NCBI RefSeq assembly: GCF_002585305.1
Contig: NZ_NUNF01000041.1
Span: 29,119-93,118, forward strand
Direction: 5' to 3'
DNA from: Bacillus sp. AFS037270
GTDB taxonomy: Bacteria; Bacillota; Bacilli; Bacillales_B; DSM-18226
Length of the DNA stretch: 64,000 bases
In this document: positions 28,332-37,956 of the stretch, in pieces
Layout of the letters: each line of letters begins with the position of its first letter
How positions within the stretch are numbered: position 1 is the stretch's first letter
Made by a program: the position numbers and the translations under genes
Notes under the pieces: model-generated
What the model saw: only the letters and a program-made list of their open reading frames with translations
Database searches by the model: none
Told to the model about the DNA's origin: nothing

Positions 28332-29202
28332 ATTAACAGTTATCGGAAGTTCATCGATGGATTTAGTTGTTACCGCCCCAAAAAGACCAAGTAAGGGTGA
28401 AACCATTTTGGGAGAATCATTTAAAACTGTCCCCGGAGGCAAAGGAGCAAACCAGGCAGTTGCAGCCTCTAGGTTGGGTGCAGAAGTATATATGGTTGGA
28501 TGTGTTGGGGACGATGCTTTCGGAAAAGCTATACTCGAAAATTTTAAGAAGAATCATGTGTTAACGACTTATGTGGAACCGGTTACACGTGTGGAGAGCG
28601 GTACTGCTCATATTACCCTTGCAGAGGGTGATAACAGCATTATTGTCGTAAAGGGTGCCAATAATTATGTAACACCTGAATTTGTAGATAAGGCCTTGGA
28701 TGTCATTCGTGAATCAGATATTGTTCTTATTCAGCAGGAAATCCCTGAAGAAACAGTGGAATATGTCAGCGAAAAATGCCACCAATTTGGAGTTCCACTA
28801 TTATTAAACCCTGCGCCGGCACGGCCAATTCGTAAAGAGGTAATCGAAAATGCAGCTTATCTTACACCAAATGAGCTGGAAGCATCAATTCTTTTCGATA
28901 AAAAAAATCTGCACGAGGCATTAATAGAATATCCAAACAAGGTATTTATCACTGAAGGCAAAAATGGTGTCCGCTTCCATAATGGTGAAAAGGAGATAGT
29001 TGTTCCTTCGTATCCGGTTGAGGCTTTTGATACAACAGGTGCAGGAGATACCTTTAACGCTGCCTTTGCTGTTGCACTTGCTGAGGGAAAAAGCTTTGAA
29101 GAGAGTATTCGATTTGCCAATCGTGCTGCCTCACTATCTGTTACAAAGTTTGGTGCACAGGGCGGGATGCCAACACGGAAAGAAGTAGAGGAGAGTATGT
29201 AA
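28324..29202 (+). CDS. rbsK: Ribokinase
   Basis: About 292 residues. Phosphorylates ribose to ribose-5-phosphate. PfkB signatures: GSSSMDLV at the start, GGKGANQAVAASRLG, and the catalytic DTTGAGDTFNAAFAVAL with its Asp base. TTG 28324 is used because the protein then begins AKLTVIGSSSMD as in homologues; in-frame TTG at 28291 would add 11 residues. Overlaps the rbsR end by 8 bases. Confidence 0.94.
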   Translation: MAKLTVIGSSSMDLVVTAPKRPSKGETILGESFKTVPGGKGANQAVAASRLGAEVYMVGCVGDDAFGKAILENFKKNHVLTTYVEPVTRVESGTAHITLAEGDNSIIVVKGANNYVTPEFVDKALDVIRESDIVLIQQEIPEETVEYVSEKCHQFGVPLLLNPAPARPIRKEVIENAAYLTPNELEASILFDKKNLHEALIEYPNKVFITEGKNGVRFHNGEKEIVVPSYPVEAFDTTGAGDTFNAAFAVALAEGKSFEESIRFANRAASLSVTKFGAQGGMPTRKEVEESM

Positions 29203-29598
29203 ATGAAACGCCATGGAATATTAAACAGTCATATTACTAAAGTGTTAACTGACCTTGGTCATACAGATCATATTGTCATCGCGGATGCGGGATTACCGAT
29301 TCCGGAAGGCGTTACTAGAATTGATTTAGCTCTCAAACCAGGAATGCCTTCCTTTAAAGAGGTTTTGGACGCAGTTGCAGATGATATGGTAATTGAAAAG
29401 TGTATTATAGCATCTGAAATAGAAGCGGGAAATTCCGAAATGGAACAATATTTAACAAATAAATTTGCTGATATAGAAGTGGAACGGGTTACACATGAGG
29501 ATTTTAAGCAGATCACGAAAAGGGCTAAGGCTATCATTCGTACAGGTGAGTTTACACCATATGCAAACTGTATTCTACAATCAGGTGTGTTTTTTTAA
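29203..29598 (+). CDS. rbsD: D-ribose pyranase
   Basis: 131 residues, typical. Interconverts beta-pyranose and beta-furanose forms of ribose so that ribokinase can use it. Seen: [22 protein letters not shown] with the catalytic His, IADAGLPIP, and the C-terminal [22 protein letters not shown] begins directly after the rbsK stop. Confidence 0.96.
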   Translation: MKRHGILNSHITKVLTDLGHTDHIVIADAGLPIPEGVTRIDLALKPGMPSFKEVLDAVADDMVIEKCIIASEIEAGNSEMEQYLTNKFADIEVERVTHEDFKQITKRAKAIIRTGEFTPYANCILQSGVFF

Positions 29599-29616
29599 TA
29601 GATTGAGGTGAAAAAA

Positions 29617-31098
29617 ATGCGAGTTTCGATGCAGAACATCTATAAAGCCTTTGGATCCAATCAAGTATTAACGGGTGTTAATTTTGAGCTGCTGGATGGA
29701 GAAGTCCACGCATTAATGGGTGAAAATGGGGCTGGCAAATCAACGATGATGAATGTACTGACAGGGCTTCATTCTCGTGATAAAGGAACCATCATGATTG
29801 ATGGAAAGGAGACCTATTTTAAAAAACCGAAAGAAGCCGAGCAAAACGGAATAACGTTTATCCACCAGGAATTAAACATTTGGCCGGATATGACGGTGTT
29901 AGAAAATTTATTTATTGGGAAAGAACTGAAGAGCCCGCTTGGCCTGCTTAGAACGAAGGAAATGAAGGCTCTTGCAAAGAAACAGCTTGATCGGTTGATG
30001 GTTACGATTCCTTTGGATAAAGAGGCTGGCAGCTGTTCTGTGGGGGAACAGCAGATGATTGAGATTGCCAAGGCCTTGATGACGGATGCAAAGGTTATTA
30101 TCATGGATGAGCCAACCGCAGCTTTGACTGAAAGAGAAATCAACAAACTTTTTGATATCATTTCTTCATTGAAAAAGGAAGGGGTATCGATTGTTTACAT
30201 TTCACACCGAATGGAAGAGATTTTTGCAATCTGTGACCGAATTACAATCATGCGGGATGGGAAGACGGTGGATACGAAGGCCATTCGCGATACGAATTTT
30301 GATGAGGTCGTAAAGAAAATGGTAGGGCGGGAATTAACAGACAGATTCCCAAAAAGGGATTCCAAGCCCGGCGAAACGGTACTAGAAGTAAAAGGATTAA
30401 CAAAACACGGTGTATTTCAGGATGTAAGTTTTTCGGTCCGTTCCGGAGAAATTGTCGGTGTTTCCGGTCTAATGGGAGCCGGAAGAACAGAAATTATGCG
30501 CGCTATCTTTGGGCTGGACCCATTTGACAGCGGTGAGATCTCGCTTAATCGGGAGAAAACAGTAATAAAAACACCTGACCAGGCTGTAAAGGCTGGAATT
30601 GGCTTTATTACAGAAGATCGTAAAGATGAAGGATTGATTTTGGATTTTTCAATAAAGGATAATATTGTACTGCCATCTTTATTTAGCTTTGCGCCTAAGG
30701 GTATTATTGACCAAAAAAGCGAAAATGATTTTGTAAATAGGCTGATTAAACGCCTGACAGTAAAAACGGAATCTGCAGATATTGCCGTTGGTAATCTATC
30801 AGGGGGAAATCAACAAAAAGTAGTCATAGCTAAATGGATTGGAATTAGTCCGAAAGTGCTTATCTTAGATGAGCCGACAAGGGGAGTAGACGTCGGGGCG
30901 AAAAGAGAAATCTATCAGCTAATGAATGAACTGACAGATCGAGGGATGGCTATCATTATGGTTTCATCAGAGTTACCCGAAGTTTTGGGAATGAGTGACC
31001 GGATCCTTGTTGTTCATGAAGGGAAAATTAGCGGTGAATTGAAAAATGATGAAGCAACCCAGGAAAAAATTATGACATTGGCAACGGGAGGTCAATGA
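29617..31098 (+). CDS. rbsA: Ribose ABC transporter ATPase (two ABC domains)
   Basis: 493 residues from ATG 29617 (GTG 29608 sits on the GAGGTG site). Two tandem ABC domains: Walker [10 protein letters not shown] and Walker [13 protein letters not shown] in the first, degenerate [10 protein letters not shown] and [15 protein letters not shown] in the second, with LSGGNQQKV signature. Pairs with RbsC and RbsB for ribose import. Confidence 0.95.
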   Translation: MRVSMQNIYKAFGSNQVLTGVNFELLDGEVHALMGENGAGKSTMMNVLTGLHSRDKGTIMIDGKETYFKKPKEAEQNGITFIHQELNIWPDMTVLENLFIGKELKSPLGLLRTKEMKALAKKQLDRLMVTIPLDKEAGSCSVGEQQMIEIAKALMTDAKVIIMDEPTAALTEREINKLFDIISSLKKEGVSIVYISHRMEEIFAICDRITIMRDGKTVDTKAIRDTNFDEVVKKMVGRELTDRFPKRDSKPGETVLEVKGLTKHGVFQDVSFSVRSGEIVGVSGLMGAGRTEIMRAIFGLDPFDSGEISLNREKTVIKTPDQAVKAGIGFITEDRKDEGLILDFSIKDNIVLPSLFSFAPKGIIDQKSENDFVNRLIKRLTVKTESADIAVGNLSGGNQQKVVIAKWIGISPKVLILDEPTRGVDVGAKREIYQLMNELTDRGMAIIMVSSELPEVLGMSDRILVVHEGKISGELKNDEATQEKIMTLATGGQ

Positions 31099-31099
31099 G

Positions 31100-32071
31100 A
31101 TGAATGCAATCAATGAAACTACTAAAGCTGGTAAGGGGAATTTTTTGAATACGATGACGCAAAAGCTTGGGCCGTTGCTAGGGCTTATCATCTTATTTGT
31201 AATTGTTTCAGTACTAAACCCAAGTTTCCTAGAACCTTTAAATATATTAAACTTATTGCGCCAAGTATCTATTAATGCTCTGATTGCTTTTGGAATGACA
31301 TTTGTTATTTTAACAGGGGGAATTGATCTATCTGTAGGGGCAATTCTTGCGCTATCAAGTGCTTTAACAGCAGGTATGATTGTCTCTGGTCTTGACCCAA
31401 TCTTGGCGATTATCGTCGGCTGCTTACTCGGTGGAATTATGGGAATAGTAAATGGGCTCATGATTACAAAAGGAAAAATGGCTCCATTCATTGCCACATT
31501 GGCAACGATGACTATCTTTAGAGGACTGACACTTGTTTATACTGACGGAAATCCAATTACAGGGCTCGGTGATAATTACTTATTCCAATTGTTTGGCCGG
31601 GGTTATTTTCTGGGAATACCTGTGCCAGCAATAACGATGATTCTGATGTTTACTCTATTGTATATTATTCTCCATAAAACACCATTTGGACGAAAAACAT
31701 ATGCGATAGGCGGAAATGAAAAGGCTGCCATCATTTCGGGTATTAAAGTGCAAAATGTTAAGGTAATAATTTACGGTCTTTCCGGTTTACTGTCTGCATT
31801 AGCGGGGGCCATTTTAACATCACGGTTAAATTCTGCACAGCCAACAGCAGGCACATCTTATGAACTAGATGCCATTGCGGCAGTTGTATTAGGCGGGACA
31901 AGCTTATCCGGCGGAAAGGGTAGAATTTTTGGAACGCTGATTGGTGCCTTAATTATTGGTACGTTAAACAACGGCTTGAATCTTCTAGGCGTATCTTCAT
32001 TCTATCAAATGGTAGTAAAAGGGATTGTTATTGCCATTGCTGTATTGCTTGACCGGAAGAAATCAGCATAA
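31100..32071 (+). CDS. rbsC: Ribose ABC transporter permease
   Basis: 323 residues, strongly hydrophobic, 8-10 membrane segments. Seen: LTGGIDLSVGAILALSS and VLGGTSLSGGKGRIFGTLIGALIIG, hallmark motifs of RbsC-type permeases. Starts one base after the rbsA stop. Confidence 0.95.
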   Translation: MNAINETTKAGKGNFLNTMTQKLGPLLGLIILFVIVSVLNPSFLEPLNILNLLRQVSINALIAFGMTFVILTGGIDLSVGAILALSSALTAGMIVSGLDPILAIIVGCLLGGIMGIVNGLMITKGKMAPFIATLATMTIFRGLTLVYTDGNPITGLGDNYLFQLFGRGYFLGIPVPAITMILMFTLLYIILHKTPFGRKTYAIGGNEKAAIISGIKVQNVKVIIYGLSGLLSALAGAILTSRLNSAQPTAGTSYELDAIAAVVLGGTSLSGGKGRIFGTLIGALIIGTLNNGLNLLGVSSFYQMVVKGIVIAIAVLLDRKKSA

Positions 32072-32085
32072 GGAGCGAATTTTTT

Positions 32086-33003
32086 ATGAAAAAATTAGCT
32101 GTATTATTCATATCATTGTCACTATTGTTATTGGGCGCCTGTTCGATGCAGCCACCTGAATGGGCAAAGCCGGTAAAAAAGAAAGATTTAAAAGATATTA
32201 AAATTGGTTTATCTGTTTCAACCTTAAATAACCCATTCTTCGTTTCGCTAAAAGATGGTGTTCAAAAAGAGGCAAAGACATTGGGAGTCCAAGTAAAAGT
32301 GGTCGATGCGCAAAATGACTCCGCAAAACAAATTAATGATGTGGAGGATTTAATTCAGCAGGGTGTTGACCTTCTACTAATTAACCCAACCGATTCAGCA
32401 GCGATCTCTACAGCCGTTCAATCAGCTAACAACATCGGAATCCCGGTGGTTACGCTGGATCGTTCAGCAGAAAAAGGGAAAGTTTCAACATTAGTGGCGT
32501 CAGATAATATAAAGGGCGGGGAAATGGCAGCAGAATATATTGTGAAGATGCTTGGAGAAAATGTTCTGGTGGCTGAACTTGAAGGTGTTCCAGGTGCCTC
32601 GGCAACACGTGAAAGGGGCAAAGGTTTTCATAATATCGCTGATAAGAAATTAAAGGTAGTGGCAAAACAATCTGCCGATTTCGACCGTACAAAGGGATTA
32701 ACCGTGATGGAGAATCTACTTCAAGCAAATCCTGATATTAAAGCTGTTTTTGCCCATAATGATGAGATGGCACTTGGGGCTATTGAAGCGATCAATAGTT
32801 TTGGTAAAGATATTATGGTCATTGGTTTTGATGGGAATACCGATGCACTAAATGCAATTAAAGCAGGAAAAATGGAAGCTACCGTTGCACAGCAGCCAGA
32901 TTTAATCGGAAAGCTTGCTGTGGACGCCGGCATAGACGCTCTTCAAGGGAAGAAGGTTTCGAAATACATCCCTGCTCCACTTAAGCTTGTGGTTAAAGAA
33001 TAG
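32086..33003 (+). CDS. rbsB: Ribose-binding lipoprotein
   Basis: 305 residues. Lipoprotein signal with lipobox LLGAC (Cys about 19), then a type I sugar-binding fold: IGLSVSTLNNPFFVSLKDG, VIGFDGNTDALNAIKAGKMEATVAQQP. Delivers ribose to RbsC/A. AAGGAG precedes ATG. Last gene of the operon. Confidence 0.95.
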   Translation: MKKLAVLFISLSLLLLGACSMQPPEWAKPVKKKDLKDIKIGLSVSTLNNPFFVSLKDGVQKEAKTLGVQVKVVDAQNDSAKQINDVEDLIQQGVDLLLINPTDSAAISTAVQSANNIGIPVVTLDRSAEKGKVSTLVASDNIKGGEMAAEYIVKMLGENVLVAELEGVPGASATRERGKGFHNIADKKLKVVAKQSADFDRTKGLTVMENLLQANPDIKAVFAHNDEMALGAIEAINSFGKDIMVIGFDGNTDALNAIKAGKMEATVAQQPDLIGKLAVDAGIDALQGKKVSKYIPAPLKLVVKE

Positions 33004-33160
33004 GAAAGCTCCGTTAGAAAGCCTAAATAGGAGAAATAATTATTTGATTCATTTATAAAGGGAACAAAGGTAGCAGTTAAATTCACTGACATAATCGTCA
33101 CTGCAACAAAAAACAGCCTGATCGACAGTGTGGAAAAAATTGAGTAATGAAGTTGAAATC

Positions 33161-33212
33161 AATCCTCCTTGCAAGAATTAGGACAAATAATTTTTGCTAA
33201 GGAGGATTTTTC
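33161..33212 (+). terminator. Long terminator downstream of rbsB
   Basis: AATCCTCCTTGCAA arm pairs with TTTTGC-AAGGAGGATT through a nearly continuous 18-bp stem, then TTTTT. It lies 160 bp past the rbsB stop. Confidence 0.75.
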
Positions 33213-33475
33213 GACACGAAAATACCGAAGGAATTAATTAAAGAAATGTAAAGGACACCACTATCAGGGTACTTTAATGATTTACTAATATGTTCACATA
33301 ATTGTAGAAAAGCTTTTGAAAAGACTAAATTTATATGAATTCTAATGTGATATTATTCTATCTATAGGAGGTGGCAAAATGGAAACATGACAATAATTAC
33401 TTTTTAAATTTTAGCGTTTTTGTCCACCAGCATTTTCCCCATTAAAACAATGATTTTATGAAAACCTTTTAAATT

Positions 33476-33491
33476 ATGCAAGCGTTTACGA
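33476..33491 (+). promoter_or_regulatory. cre-like site
   Basis: ATGCAAGCGTTTACGA matches the CcpA consensus WTGNAARCGNWWWCAW at 15 of 16 positions. It is 180 bp before the small gene at 33668; target uncertain. Confidence 0.35.
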
Positions 33492-33667
33492 ACAATCTTC
33501 TTATTGAATCTTCACATTTTTCCACATTTACACCCATTCAATCCATGTTATTTCAAAAAAATTGTTTAATAAAAAATAGACCTGAAAGGATAGGTATTAT
33601 CATTATAAGTTTCCTAAGACTAATTTTTTCTGGTAAGTAAATTTTATATCTGAAGGAGGATAATTTA

Positions 33668-33997
33668 ATGGGCCACGATATATCAGGATACAATAAAGCA
33701 GGAGAAGAAATTGCCTATGCTCGTTTTAGCATGGGGAATTATAATGCTACCATACTGTATAATTTACTTGATGCAAATAATTACTATGCAGGAGTTAGTG
33801 GATCAGGCGGCAGTTCTACCTTCACAATACAACAAATTGAAAAGGCTTTGAATGCCTTTAAACAATTTTATAAAAATAGTGATTCCCTGTCAGAAAGTGA
33901 TTCCTTACCTTGGGATCAAAAACAAATCTTGAATTTTATACAAAATTGTTTAGCAACAGCAAAAATGGAAGGGGGTGTAAGAGTATATTTTGGCTAA
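33668..33997 (+). CDS. Small conserved-looking hypothetical protein
   Basis: 109 residues, soluble, no signal peptide or membrane segment. GGAGG 8 bases before ATG supports translation. Sequence starts MGHDISGYNKAGEEIAYARFSMGNYNA and has a Gly/Ser turn (GVSGSGGSSTF) before a helical half (IQQIEKALNAFKQFYKN). I do not recognise a function. It stands alone between intergenic regions. Confidence 0.65.
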   Translation: MGHDISGYNKAGEEIAYARFSMGNYNATILYNLLDANNYYAGVSGSGGSSTFTIQQIEKALNAFKQFYKNSDSLSESDSLPWDQKQILNFIQNCLATAKMEGGVRVYFG

Positions 33998-34476
33998 TGT
34001 ATTAAGACTGTTTGCTAAATTCCTCAATTTGGCTGTGTATCCATATAACTCTATAGTAGCAATTACCTTCATATGTAACTACTAGCATTCCATCTCCAGA
34101 TAATCTTATGAATTTCTTTTATCCCCCAAAAAAGTCCTGCTAAATTTAGACATTTATTATCTTATTGTCAAAACCAATTCATGTACCCTATTAATATTAC
34201 TAATGATTCTCAGACGTTGGTCGTCTAATTAACGAGATAAGAGAGATTCGTTTTACATTATTGGCGATGAAATAATCGATTTCTAATAGATTGATAGATG
34301 AAGTAAAAAAATGAATTTTTCTTTTTTGTACAAAAAAGGGGAAAAGGATGTAACTGTGAGTAAAGGTCCTATACAAGGGGCCTTTTTTGTGCAACGAGCA
34401 GTCGTGTAGAGTGTTGAACTAAGTCGACACTACACTCTAACTGCCATAAAATGGTCTTTTTTTTTATCTGTCCATT
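33998..34476. other. 479-bp intergenic region
   Basis: A startless minus-strand frame at 34002-34118 (KKFIRLSGDGMLVVTYEGNC..) may be a relic. A plus-strand hairpin AAAGGTCC/GGGGCCTTT with T-run lies at 34362-34390. CCATAAAATGG/CCATTTTATGG arms at 34444-34482 overlap the LysR stop and may end that gene. Confidence 0.4.
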
Positions 34477-35415
34477 TTATGGGTTACAGCTTATTCCCTT
34501 TGGCTGATTTAATTTAGTGGACCAATAATTACTGGCAATCTTAATAAAGTCTCTAGCAGGATTACTTAAGTAAGTACCTTTCTTATAAGATGCACATACT
34601 TCCCAAACAGGTTTTTGCTTGATTAAGAAGTAAGTGACGTTAGAGTTTTGTTTGGCATAAGCAATTGGAATGATGGAACAGCATATTCCTTCAGCAACCA
34701 TATTATATAAGTTATGGCAGCTCCTTGTTTCTAACAATATATATGGATTAAAATCTAAGGCGGTAGTGAGATTATCATAAATTTCTCGAAGAGTTGATCC
34801 TTTTTGCATAAGGGCAAAAGTATCGTTCTTAAAACGGTCTAAGCTTATTTCAGGAAGTGAATCGCCGAGTTTTCCTCCGATATGGGCAAGGGGGTGCCCT
34901 TTGGGAACTGCTAAAATAATTTCTTCCAAACCGATTTGAATATATTCATCATTTGTTTTTTGGTAATCTTGCAAAGTTACAAAACCAATATCAAGATTTC
35001 CAATTAGTATTTCATGTTGTTGTTGTTTCACAGGTAGTTCAATGGGTTCAACTTTTATATTTGGATACTTTTTGTAAAAAGTAGGATAGATAGATGCAAA
35101 CATTTCAGGACCGCGTTCGGGCGTTAAGCCAATACTAAGCTTTCCTTTTTTTATATCCATTAAATCATTAATTTGGTTGTAGGTATCTTTTTTAATTTGA
35201 ACCATTTTTTTGGCATTATCAATATAAATTTCACCTGCATGCGTCGGATGCCAATTGTTTCTTGAACGAACAAAAAGTTGTGTTCCCAGCTCTTTTTCTA
35301 ATTTTAAAAGCTGCTGATTTAATGCTGATTGAGTTATGAAAAGTTTTTCGGCAGCTTTTGTAATATTGTTTTCCTCAGCGATTTTAATCATATATTCCAA
35401 TTGTTTTAGATCCAT
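34477..35415 (-). CDS. LysR-family transcriptional regulator (probable garD regulator)
   Basis: 312 residues. N-terminal winged HTH (LEYMIKIAEENNITKAAEKLFITQSALNQQLLKLEKELG) and a LysR substrate-binding domain (IGLTPERGPEMFASIYPTF.. to ~300). Divergent from the galactarate dehydratase gene with 125 bp between them, the classic LysR target arrangement. B. subtilis uses a GntR-type regulator for its galactarate genes, so this pairing is different. Confidence 0.9.
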   Translation of the reverse strand: MDLKQLEYMIKIAEENNITKAAEKLFITQSALNQQLLKLEKELGTQLFVRSRNNWHPTHAGEIYIDNAKKMVQIKKDTYNQINDLMDIKKGKLSIGLTPERGPEMFASIYPTFYKKYPNIKVEPIELPVKQQQHEILIGNLDIGFVTLQDYQKTNDEYIQIGLEEIILAVPKGHPLAHIGGKLGDSLPEISLDRFKNDTFALMQKGSTLREIYDNLTTALDFNPYILLETRSCHNLYNMVAEGICCSIIPIAYAKQNSNVTYFLIKQKPVWEVCASYKKGTYLSNPARDFIKIASNYWSTKLNQPKGISCNP

Positions 35416-35449
35416 TTGAAATTCTCCTCATTACTCTTAGTTTTTCTTA

Positions 35450-35459
35450 TAGAATTCTA
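35450..35459. promoter_or_regulatory. Palindrome between the LysR gene and garD
   Basis: TAGAATTCTA perfect palindrome in the divergent promoter region; candidate LysR half-site centre. Confidence 0.3.
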
Positions 35460-35539
35460 AAAATAATCACTTTTACTTTATATACGATCTAAGAGTACAA
35501 TTGTTTTGAGAATAGAACAAGAGTTTAGGAGGTAACGCA

Positions 35540-37054
35540 GTGGAAAATCGTATTATTAAAATTAATGATAATGATAACGTTGCCATCACAGTAAATGCCA
35601 TTCCAGCCGGTACCATTGTTATCGATGCTATTCAAGCAAACCAAGATATTCCCCAAGGACATAAAATTGCATTATGCAATATCGGAGAAGGCGATCCAAT
35701 AGTCCGGTATGGCGTCACTTTAGGATATGCATTACATTCCATTAAAAAGGGCGACTGGATCAATGAACATATGTTGAAACTTCCAATTCCTCCATCATTG
35801 GATGAGATGGAGTTTGCCACTAATTTAATTACAAATTTGCCAGAACCACCAGTTAGGACGTTCATGGGTTATCCAAACAAAAACGGAGGATATGCTGGAA
35901 CAAGAAATATACTGGGAATTGTCACAACTGTTCAATGCGTAACAGGTGTTTTAAATAATGCGGTAAAGAGAATTAAACAAGAACTCCTTCCTAAATATCC
36001 AAATGTAGATGATGCTGTAGTGATAAATCATGCATATGGATGCGGTGTCGCGATTAATGCCCCTGAAGCAAAAATCCCGATTCGAATGTTGCAAAACATG
36101 GTCAAACATCCGAATTTCGGTGGAGAGACTATGATTGTCTCTTTGGGATGTGAAAAACTAACATTAGAAATGTTATTGGATGCGGAATATAACACTTCAG
36201 ACAATGTTGTTACGTTTCAAAACGAAAAAGGTCATCATGCTATCATGGCACGAATTATGAAAATGGCTGAAAACAAATTAAAAAAATTGAATGAAAGAGT
36301 TCGTGTTGAACTGCCTCTCTCTCAGTTATGCATTGGATTACAATGCGGTGGAAGTGATGCTTTCTCAGGTGTAACAGCTAATCCTTCCGCCGGTTATGCT
36401 GCCGATATGTTAGTCAATGCGGGTGCAACCGTCATGTTTTCTGAAGTAACCGAGGTCCGTGATGGTGTCCATATCATTGCAGAGCGTTGTGTGAACGAAG
36501 AAGTTGGGAAAAAACTAGCTGATGAGATGAAATGGTATGATCAATACCTAAATAATGGTCAAGTGGACCGTTCAGCGAATCCAACTCCTGGAAATAAAAA
36601 GGGTGGTCTATCGAATATTGTTGAAAAGGCAATGGGGTCGATTGCTAAATCTGGTATATCTCCGATTGTAGAAGTTCTTTCACCAGGAGAAAGACCAACG
36701 AAAAAGGGTATGATTTTTGCAGCAACTCCAGCCAGTGACTTTGTATGTGGCTCATGCCAGTTATCTAGTGGGATCACGCTCCAAGTTTTTATGACAGGAC
36801 GAGGAACTCCTTATGGATTAGAAGCTGCACCAGTAATCAAAGTATGTTCAAGAAATGATATGAAAGATATGTGGCAAGATTTGATAGATGTAAATGCAGG
36901 GCCAATTTCAACAGGTGAAGCAACCATTCAAGAAATTGGAATTCAATTATTCAACGAAATTATCGATGTTGCCAGCGGAAGAAAACAAACTTTTGCAGAA
37001 AAATACGAAATTTTTAATGATTTTACCCTGTTTAATCCAGCACCAATAACCTGA
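35540..37054 (+). CDS. garD: Galactarate dehydratase
   Basis: 504 residues of the UxaA/GarD family. Removes water from galactarate. N-terminal SAF-like domain ([19 protein letters not shown]), then [47 protein letters not shown] and [17 protein letters not shown], matching the full-length enzyme with its metal-binding Cys/His set. GGAGG before the start. Altronate dehydratase is the alternative but is usually shorter in the central part. No other hexarate genes are adjacent. Confidence 0.85.
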   Translation: MENRIIKINDNDNVAITVNAIPAGTIVIDAIQANQDIPQGHKIALCNIGEGDPIVRYGVTLGYALHSIKKGDWINEHMLKLPIPPSLDEMEFATNLITNLPEPPVRTFMGYPNKNGGYAGTRNILGIVTTVQCVTGVLNNAVKRIKQELLPKYPNVDDAVVINHAYGCGVAINAPEAKIPIRMLQNMVKHPNFGGETMIVSLGCEKLTLEMLLDAEYNTSDNVVTFQNEKGHHAIMARIMKMAENKLKKLNERVRVELPLSQLCIGLQCGGSDAFSGVTANPSAGYAADMLVNAGATVMFSEVTEVRDGVHIIAERCVNEEVGKKLADEMKWYDQYLNNGQVDRSANPTPGNKKGGLSNIVEKAMGSIAKSGISPIVEVLSPGERPTKKGMIFAATPASDFVCGSCQLSSGITLQVFMTGRGTPYGLEAAPVIKVCSRNDMKDMWQDLIDVNAGPISTGEATIQEIGIQLFNEIIDVASGRKQTFAEKYEIFNDFTLFNPAPIT

Positions 37055-37168
37055 TTAAAACGATAAACAGCTGTTTTTCCGCCTGTCGATGGTTGTTCAT
37101 TGATATCCTTTTCTAAGTGTCTTTATAATAAATATAGACAACTTAAAATGAAAAGAGTGTTTAAAGTA

Positions 37169-37846
37169 ATGAGAATTTTAACAAATGACTGGGCTCCTTT
37201 ATTAGAAGGAGAATTCGCAAAAACGTATTATTTGCGTTTGCGGCAGATTTTAAAAGAAGAATATCAAAATAAAGTGATTTATCCTGATAAACACGATATA
37301 TACAATGCACTCCATTTTACTTCCTTTGTGGATACAAAGGTGGTCATAATCGGACAGGATCCATATCATGGACCAGGACAAGCTCATGGACTTAGTTTCT
37401 CGGTCAAGCCGGGGGTAGGCATTCCGCCCTCCTTGAAAAATATTTATAAAGAGTTACATGCAGATATAGGCTGCGAGATACCAAATCATGGTTCTCTAAC
37501 GGAATGGACGGAGCAGGGGGTGCTGCTGCTTAATGCGGTGCTGACTGTGCAGGCGGGGAACCCTAACTCGCATAAAGGGCTTGGCTGGGAGAAGTTTACT
37601 GATAGAATCATAGAAATCTTGAATGATAGGGAGACACCGGTCGTCTTTATCTTATGGGGGAGATTTGCTCAGCAAAAGCAAGAGCTAATCACTTCACAAA
37701 GGCACTTTATTATAAAATCTCCTCATCCTAGTCCGTTTTCTGCCAACAGTGGCTTCTTTGGCAGCAGGCCATTTTCCCGGACCAATGAGTTTTTACGGAA
37801 AATCGGGCAAAAGGAGATTGACTGGACAATCTCAAACATCGAATAA
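37169..37846 (+). CDS. ung: Uracil-DNA glycosylase
   Basis: 225 residues from ATG 37169, which aligns with the normal start of the family ([11 protein letters not shown]); upstream in-frame ATGs at 37148 and 37100 would add unusual sequence. Base-excision repair of uracil in DNA. Seen: [18 protein letters not shown] with catalytic D64, [23 protein letters not shown] and the SPHPSPFSA leucine-loop region. Stands alone; unrelated to the neighbouring catabolic genes. Confidence 0.95.
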   Translation: MRILTNDWAPLLEGEFAKTYYLRLRQILKEEYQNKVIYPDKHDIYNALHFTSFVDTKVVIIGQDPYHGPGQAHGLSFSVKPGVGIPPSLKNIYKELHADIGCEIPNHGSLTEWTEQGVLLLNAVLTVQAGNPNSHKGLGWEKFTDRIIEILNDRETPVVFILWGRFAQQKQELITSQRHFIIKSPHPSPFSANSGFFGSRPFSRTNEFLRKIGQKEIDWTISNIE

Positions 37847-37914
37847 GACGGAGTGGCTCAAAGATTAATTTTCGTATAGCAAGTTAACTAAGAATATTTT
37901 ATTTAACAAAAAGC

Positions 37915-37942
37915 ACCCTGAATGATGCACATTCAGGGTATT
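37915..37942. terminator. Terminator between convergent ung and xylanase genes
   Basis: ACCCTGAATG/CATTCAGGGT stem; on the minus strand preceded by the xylanase stop and followed by GCTTTTT. Confidence 0.75.
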
Positions 37943-37956
37943 TCGCAATTCAAATT

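Larger units (their letters stand above)
33004..33667. other. 664-bp intergenic region after the ribose operon
   Basis: Contains a short startless frame 33040-33147 (KGTKVAVKFTDIIVTATKN.., relic of something unknown), the operon terminator at 33161 and a cre-like site at 33476. The rest is AT-rich without recognisable features. Confidence 0.45.

Noticed and set aside
34002..34118. Startless minus-strand frame of 38 codons
   Set aside because: Looks protein-like but has no start and matches nothing I recognise; kept only as a possible relic.
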